From Nocardia abscessus NBRC 100374 (GTDB lineage Bacteria > Actinomycetota > Actinomycetes > Mycobacteriales > Mycobacteriaceae), in contig NZ_BAFP01000147.1 of NCBI RefSeq assembly GCF_000308455.1, forward strand, positions 1-64,000: a DNA stretch of 64,000 nt, read 5' to 3'. Positions 61,069 to 64,000 of the stretch are shown one piece after another. The notes beneath the pieces are model-generated. The model worked only from the letters and a program-made list of their open reading frames with translations, was not told where the DNA came from and ran no database searches. Position 1 is the stretch's first letter. Every line of letters begins with the position of its first letter. A program made the translations under genes and the position numbers.

Positions 61069-62739
61069 ATGGCTCTTCGCGAGTTCTTCGCGCGGCATCG
61101 CATCGCTTCGGCGGTGGCCGCGCCGGCAGTGCTGGGGGTGGCGGCGGTTGTCGCCGCCTCACTGGCACTGACCTCTACGCCGGAAACCAGGGATACGCAG
61201 CTCACCTCGTCGGTCACGGAATGCCACGACATGGTGACCATCTCGGTGGCCGGTCGCAATGACACCCCTGTGGCGGGGACCACGAAGATGCTCGTCGACG
61301 CCAACGGGCAACCGTTGCCCGCCGCACTGTCCGGTGACCACAACAGTGAATGGGTGGATCCGGTCGTGAACGCACCGGCCGACGACGTCGATCCCGGCGC
61401 GTACGCCGCGGTCTACATCGCGTACCCGGCGAACATGGCCACCTACGAGGACGCCGTCAACGCTGGTGTCGCGAACACCGAGCAGGTGATGCGGGAGATC
61501 GCGCAGGCTTGCCCCGACACCAAGTTCTCCATCGTCGGCTACAGCGAGGGCGCCGACGTGGTGCGTCGCGTCGCGATGAAGATCGGCCATCAGGAGGCAG
61601 GCCAGGACGGGGAGTACGGAATCGTCGATCCGGACGATGTCGTCGGTGTCGTCATCCTCGCGGACTCGGGTCGCTCGGCGGGAGACGGGCCGTTCCCCGG
61701 ATCGAAGGATCCCTTCGGCAACCCGGACGGCTTCGACCAGCAATATCAGAACGGCACGAATCCGGTCCCCGGTCAGGGTGCGGTGCAGGGGACCAGCGGT
61801 GACTTCGGTGCGCTGAACGGCAAGATCGCCTCGTTCTGCTCCGACGGGGACCTCACCTGCTCGGCGCCGGAGAACATCTCGCTGCTGCAGTTGGTGGTCA
61901 ACGTGGGCAGGCAGTTGAACGTCGACGCGCTGGAACGAGATGGGCTCACGCCGGCGACCGGGCAGGACGTAGCGGTGGTCCTCAGCCGGATCGCGTTGGC
62001 GGCGTTCGCGGACATTCAGTCGCAGCCGAACTGGATGCAGAGCGACGAGACCTTCCTGCAAGTACTGCTGAGGGTGTCGGATCCGGCGTACAAACCGGGT
62101 GAGCAGCCGAAGGCCCCGGCGAAGGCGGACTCGATTGCGACCGAGCAGATGTCGCCGCTGGCCTACCTGCCGCAGAAGGTGCTCAACGAGATCATCGGCC
62201 TCATCGTGACGAACCAGAACACGATCCCCGTGATCATGAGCGACCCCTACAATCTCACGCTCGGCCCGAACCACACCGGTCACCACTTCGACTACTGGCA
62301 CGACGCCGACCCCGACGCGGGCAAGCCGCTGACGTCCGCCGAGTACGCGGCTGCCTGGCTCACCCACCTGGCGAAGCAGGCACAGGCCGGTAAGCAGGTC
62401 GACCCGACGTCCAAGCCGCAGGAGGCCGACCTCGCCGCGGTGTACAAGGCGGTGACGACCTCCTCGGCGGCGCCGACCACCGAACCCGTCAAGGAATCGA
62501 CCACGGCACCGAAGACCACGAGCGCCGCGCCCGCGACCACCGGCGGGGCGACGACTGCAACGCCGCCGTCGGAAACCTCGAGTGCGACGACGACACCGCA
62601 GGTCACCACCACCACGCCTGCTCCGTCTTCGGTCGCGGCGCCGGTCGAGGCCCCGAAGACGACCACCGCCGAGCCGACCACGACGACAACGCAATCCGCG
62701 GCGACGAGCACCAGTTCCACCGCGAAGGCATCGAACTGA
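61069..62739 (+). CDS. Cutinase-like secreted serine esterase with Thr/Pro-rich tail
   Basis: The 556-residue protein has a signal or anchor helix (ASAVAAPAVLGVAAVVAASLAL) and a cutinase-type alpha/beta domain with Ser159 in FSIVGYSEGAD. Likely acid and His residues are in SFCSDGDLTCSAPENI and GPNHTGHHFDYW. Paired Cys surround the acid site as in cutinases. The last 95 residues are Thr/Ser/Pro/Ala-rich, like a wall-spanning or glycosylated tail. ATG 61069 follows GGGATCAGG. Mycobacterial cutinase-like proteins act on lipids of the envelope. The 233 bp before it hold a 7-bp hairpin (60965–60981). Confidence 0.88.
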   Translation: MALREFFARHRIASAVAAPAVLGVAAVVAASLALTSTPETRDTQLTSSVTECHDMVTISVAGRNDTPVAGTTKMLVDANGQPLPAALSGDHNSEWVDPVVNAPADDVDPGAYAAVYIAYPANMATYEDAVNAGVANTEQVMREIAQACPDTKFSIVGYSEGADVVRRVAMKIGHQEAGQDGEYGIVDPDDVVGVVILADSGRSAGDGPFPGSKDPFGNPDGFDQQYQNGTNPVPGQGAVQGTSGDFGALNGKIASFCSDGDLTCSAPENISLLQLVVNVGRQLNVDALERDGLTPATGQDVAVVLSRIALAAFADIQSQPNWMQSDETFLQVLLRVSDPAYKPGEQPKAPAKADSIATEQMSPLAYLPQKVLNEIIGLIVTNQNTIPVIMSDPYNLTLGPNHTGHHFDYWHDADPDAGKPLTSAEYAAAWLTHLAKQAQAGKQVDPTSKPQEADLAAVYKAVTTSSAAPTTEPVKESTTAPKTTSAAPATTGGATTATPPSETSSATTTPQVTTTTPAPSSVAAPVEAPKTTTAEPTTTTTQSAATSTSSTAKASN

Positions 62740-62794
62740 TCGACTCGCCGGCTCGCGATCACCGCCGACAGGGGTGCTCGCGAGCCGACGTGCC

Positions 62795-63065
62795 TTCGAT
62801 CGGACCAGGCCGCCTTCGGCCCGGATGATCTGGCCGTTCACCAGTGGCCGTCGGTCCAGGCGCCACCGCGTTGACCATGATCCCGGCCGCACAATTCGCG
62901 GGCCGGGATCATGGTCAACGCCTCGACGGCTCCTTTGCCGGCCGGGCAAGCGCCTCAGGCCGGAAATGCCGCACCAACGTGGAGAAATTGACGATCGCCC
63001 CACCCGGTCGCAGGCGCCGCGGCGCCTGTTGGTCGATGACGAAGGTGCCGCGAATATCGGCGCAG
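62795..63065 (-). pseudogene. Decayed short-chain dehydrogenase/reductase
   Basis: Three pieces of a classical SDR lie in order on the minus strand but in different frames and with stops: IRGTFVIDQQAPRRLRPGG plus AIVNFSTLV (near 63050–62970), then GIMVNAVAPGPTAT (near 62910–62870), then PLVNGQIIRAEGGLV (near 62845–62800). The catalytic Tyr-x-x-x-Lys segment and the region between A-P-G-P-T and P-L-V-N-G are missing. It lies in the 360-bp gap (62740–63099) between the cutinase and the acyltransferase genes. No intact SDR is nearby. Confidence 0.75.
62868..62921. repeat. 21-bp perfect inverted repeat inside the SDR pseudogene
   Basis: Arms 62868–62888 and 62901–62921 are exact reverse complements over 21 bp around a 12-base loop (gcacaattcgcg). 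One arm encodes the remnant GIMVNA of the SDR; the other is its inverted copy, placed where the deleted Tyr-Lys region should be. The structure may result from a replication-slippage inversion that broke the gene, and may now act as a terminator for the cutinase gene. Confidence 0.75.
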
Positions 63066-63099
63066 GACTCCGGCGAAGACAGCGAGTCCGGTCGCACCG

Positions 63100-64000
63100 T
63101 CAGGAATGCGCGCCGCGCAGGTGGCGCTCCAGCACTTCGATGCGGTGGCGCTGCAGGTCGGTGAATTCCTCGGGGTGGTGGATCTCCACGCTCAGCCGTC
63201 CGTCGAAGGTGCTGATGACGCAGGTGCCGCCGCCCGGTTGCTGGGGACGGCGGCCGGTCAGGTCCGGTTTCGCGAGCATGGTGGAGTGGAAGTCGTCGAT
63301 GCGCAGCATGTCCTGCTCGGGTAGCGGCGGGATGGTGCCCCAGTTGGTCGCGATGACCACGCCGGGCAGGGCGGGCCTCGGTGCGGCTGCCATGTCGGGG
63401 ATGCTCAGGGGCGTGCGTTGCACGATGCCCGCGGTCAAGCCCGCGTGCAGCGCCTCGCTGATGCCGCGGGCCGATTCCACCAGCGTCACGTCGGACGCGG
63501 GGGAGAGGTAGTTGGCGAAACCGAGGACGTTCGTCCCTTCCGTGGCGGCGATTTCGGGGCTCACCCTGGTCCGCAGGTCGACGGAGTACAGGTAGAGCAG
63601 TCCGGTCAGCGGCAGTTCACGAATCTCGGCTTCGGTCCGCAGCAGAGCCGCCGACACCAGACCGTGCACCGTCACGTTCTCGCGATGCCCCAGCGCGACC
63701 AGCGCCGCGGTCTCGTCGCGGGTGAGCAGGCAACGGGTGGTGCGCAGTGTCGGGTACTCGTCGTCGCGCGGCTGCGGAATCGGCGTCTCGGTGGCGGAGG
63801 TCTCACCGGCGGGCACGGAGCCGGGCAGCGCCATCTTCTCGATGCCCCGCACCGCGAGCAGGTGCTCCACCGGGTCGGGGAACGCGTGCACCGGCAGGTC
63901 GAGTGCGCGACCACCGACCACGTCCCGGTACCCCGTCCAGAGTTCGGTGACGATGGCGAATGCGTGATACGCGTCGGCGATGCTGTGATGGATCATCAGC
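63100..64000 (-). CDS. PapA5-like acyltransferase (condensation-type), 5' end outside window
   Basis: About 300 residues are visible and the frame is open at the window edge, so the N-terminus is missing. The visible part opens with LMIHHSIADAYHAF, the HHxxxD catalytic motif of condensation-domain and PapA acyltransferases. It continues with RCLLTRDETAALVALGHRENVTVHGLVSAALL, YLYSVDLRTRVSPE and GVVIATNWGTIPPL. Members transfer acyl groups from polyketide synthases or CoA to alcohol acceptors; PapA5 makes dimycocerosate esters. The substrate here is unknown. Confidence 0.88.
   Translation of the reverse strand, partial: LMIHHSIADAYHAFAIVTELWTGYRDVVGGRALDLPVHAFPDPVEHLLAVRGIEKMALPGSVPAGETSATETPIPQPRDDEYPTLRTTRCLLTRDETAALVALGHRENVTVHGLVSAALLRTEAEIRELPLTGLLYLYSVDLRTRVSPEIAATEGTNVLGFANYLSPASDVTLVESARGISEALHAGLTAGIVQRTPLSIPDMAAAPRPALPGVVIATNWGTIPPLPEQDMLRIDDFHSTMLAKPDLTGRRPQQPGGGTCVISTFDGRLSVEIHHPEEFTDLQRHRIEVLERHLRGAHS

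Noticed and set aside
1..64000. CRISPR array, prophage, insertion sequence, rRNA or tRNA
   Set aside because: I saw no regularly spaced repeats, transposase, integrase or phage structural gene, and no rRNA or tRNA sequence. A tRNA search program would be needed to exclude a missed tRNA.

Overview
The window is 64 kb of very GC-rich, densely coding actinobacterial chromosome and contains no rRNA or tRNA gene that I can see. The order ino1–padR–DUF1707 membrane proteins–DUF5318–ponA-type PBP–GT87 membrane protein ... rpsF–ssb–rpsR–rplI–dnaB is the origin-proximal block known from Mycobacterium tuberculosis (Rv0046c to Rv0058). F420-type oxidoreductases, a cutinase-like secreted esterase and a PapA5-like acyltransferase also point to the mycolic-acid Corynebacteriales. 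Nocardia is the best guess for the genus; this is inferred from gene content, not from a database search.

Region by region. 1–7.1 kb: the end of a DoxX-like gene, a secreted membrane-anchored protein, and a tightly coupled operon of two unrecognised proteins, a TPR protein and a CHAT-family protease, followed by a small acidic protein. This is the best candidate for an undescribed system. 7.1–19.4 kb: accessory metabolism (deazaflavin-type nitroreductase, epoxide-hydrolase-like enzyme, His-rich metal-binding protein, amino-acid ABC transporter with a fused binding protein and permease, LLM oxidoreductase, sugar ABC ATPase, HxlR regulator beside a thiolase, two small membrane proteins, menC, and a metallohydrolase/DUF2786 pair). 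19.5–22.8 kb: a sugar ABC transporter (lipoprotein plus two permeases) whose likely ATPase lies 6 kb upstream, followed by a REP-like palindromic repeat. 23.3–36.9 kb: two paralogous class A PBPs flank a pair of GyrI-like proteins, a YefM/RelE-type toxin-antitoxin pair and the ino1–padR–DUF1707 genes; then come a tiny secreted Cys-repeat protein and a GT87 membrane protein.

36.9–54.0 kb: a large ter (tellurium/stress) island sits between the GT87 gene and rpsF, which are near neighbours in M. tuberculosis. It has two divergent hubs. The first pairs a TerD-TerD protein and a TerD/FtsK-like protein with three tandem AIM24 proteins. The second pairs a five-gene operon (coiled-coil protein, HpcH/HpaI-type lyase, PRTase-TRSP, StiP-type PRTase-PELOTA, HAD phosphatase) with TerD, a DUF475/TerC-like membrane protein and another TerD. 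The five-gene operon looks like a route to a phosphoribosylated or nucleoside-like small molecule. A methyltransferase-like gene, an MBL/MerR divergent pair and a secreted lipase sit between the hubs.

54.0–64 kb: a DMT exporter and a CGNR regulator with two matching operators, a second GT87 protein, the rpsF–ssb–rpsR–rplI operon, a 0.6-kb intergenic region with DnaA-box-like sites, an intein-free dnaB, a large cutinase-like protein, a decayed short-chain dehydrogenase pseudogene with a 21-bp perfect inverted repeat, and the start of a PapA5-like acyltransferase gene cut by the window end.

Several genes (1410, 26762, 31137 and probably 35120) have a TANNNT −10 box 6–8 bases before the start codon, which suggests leaderless transcripts.
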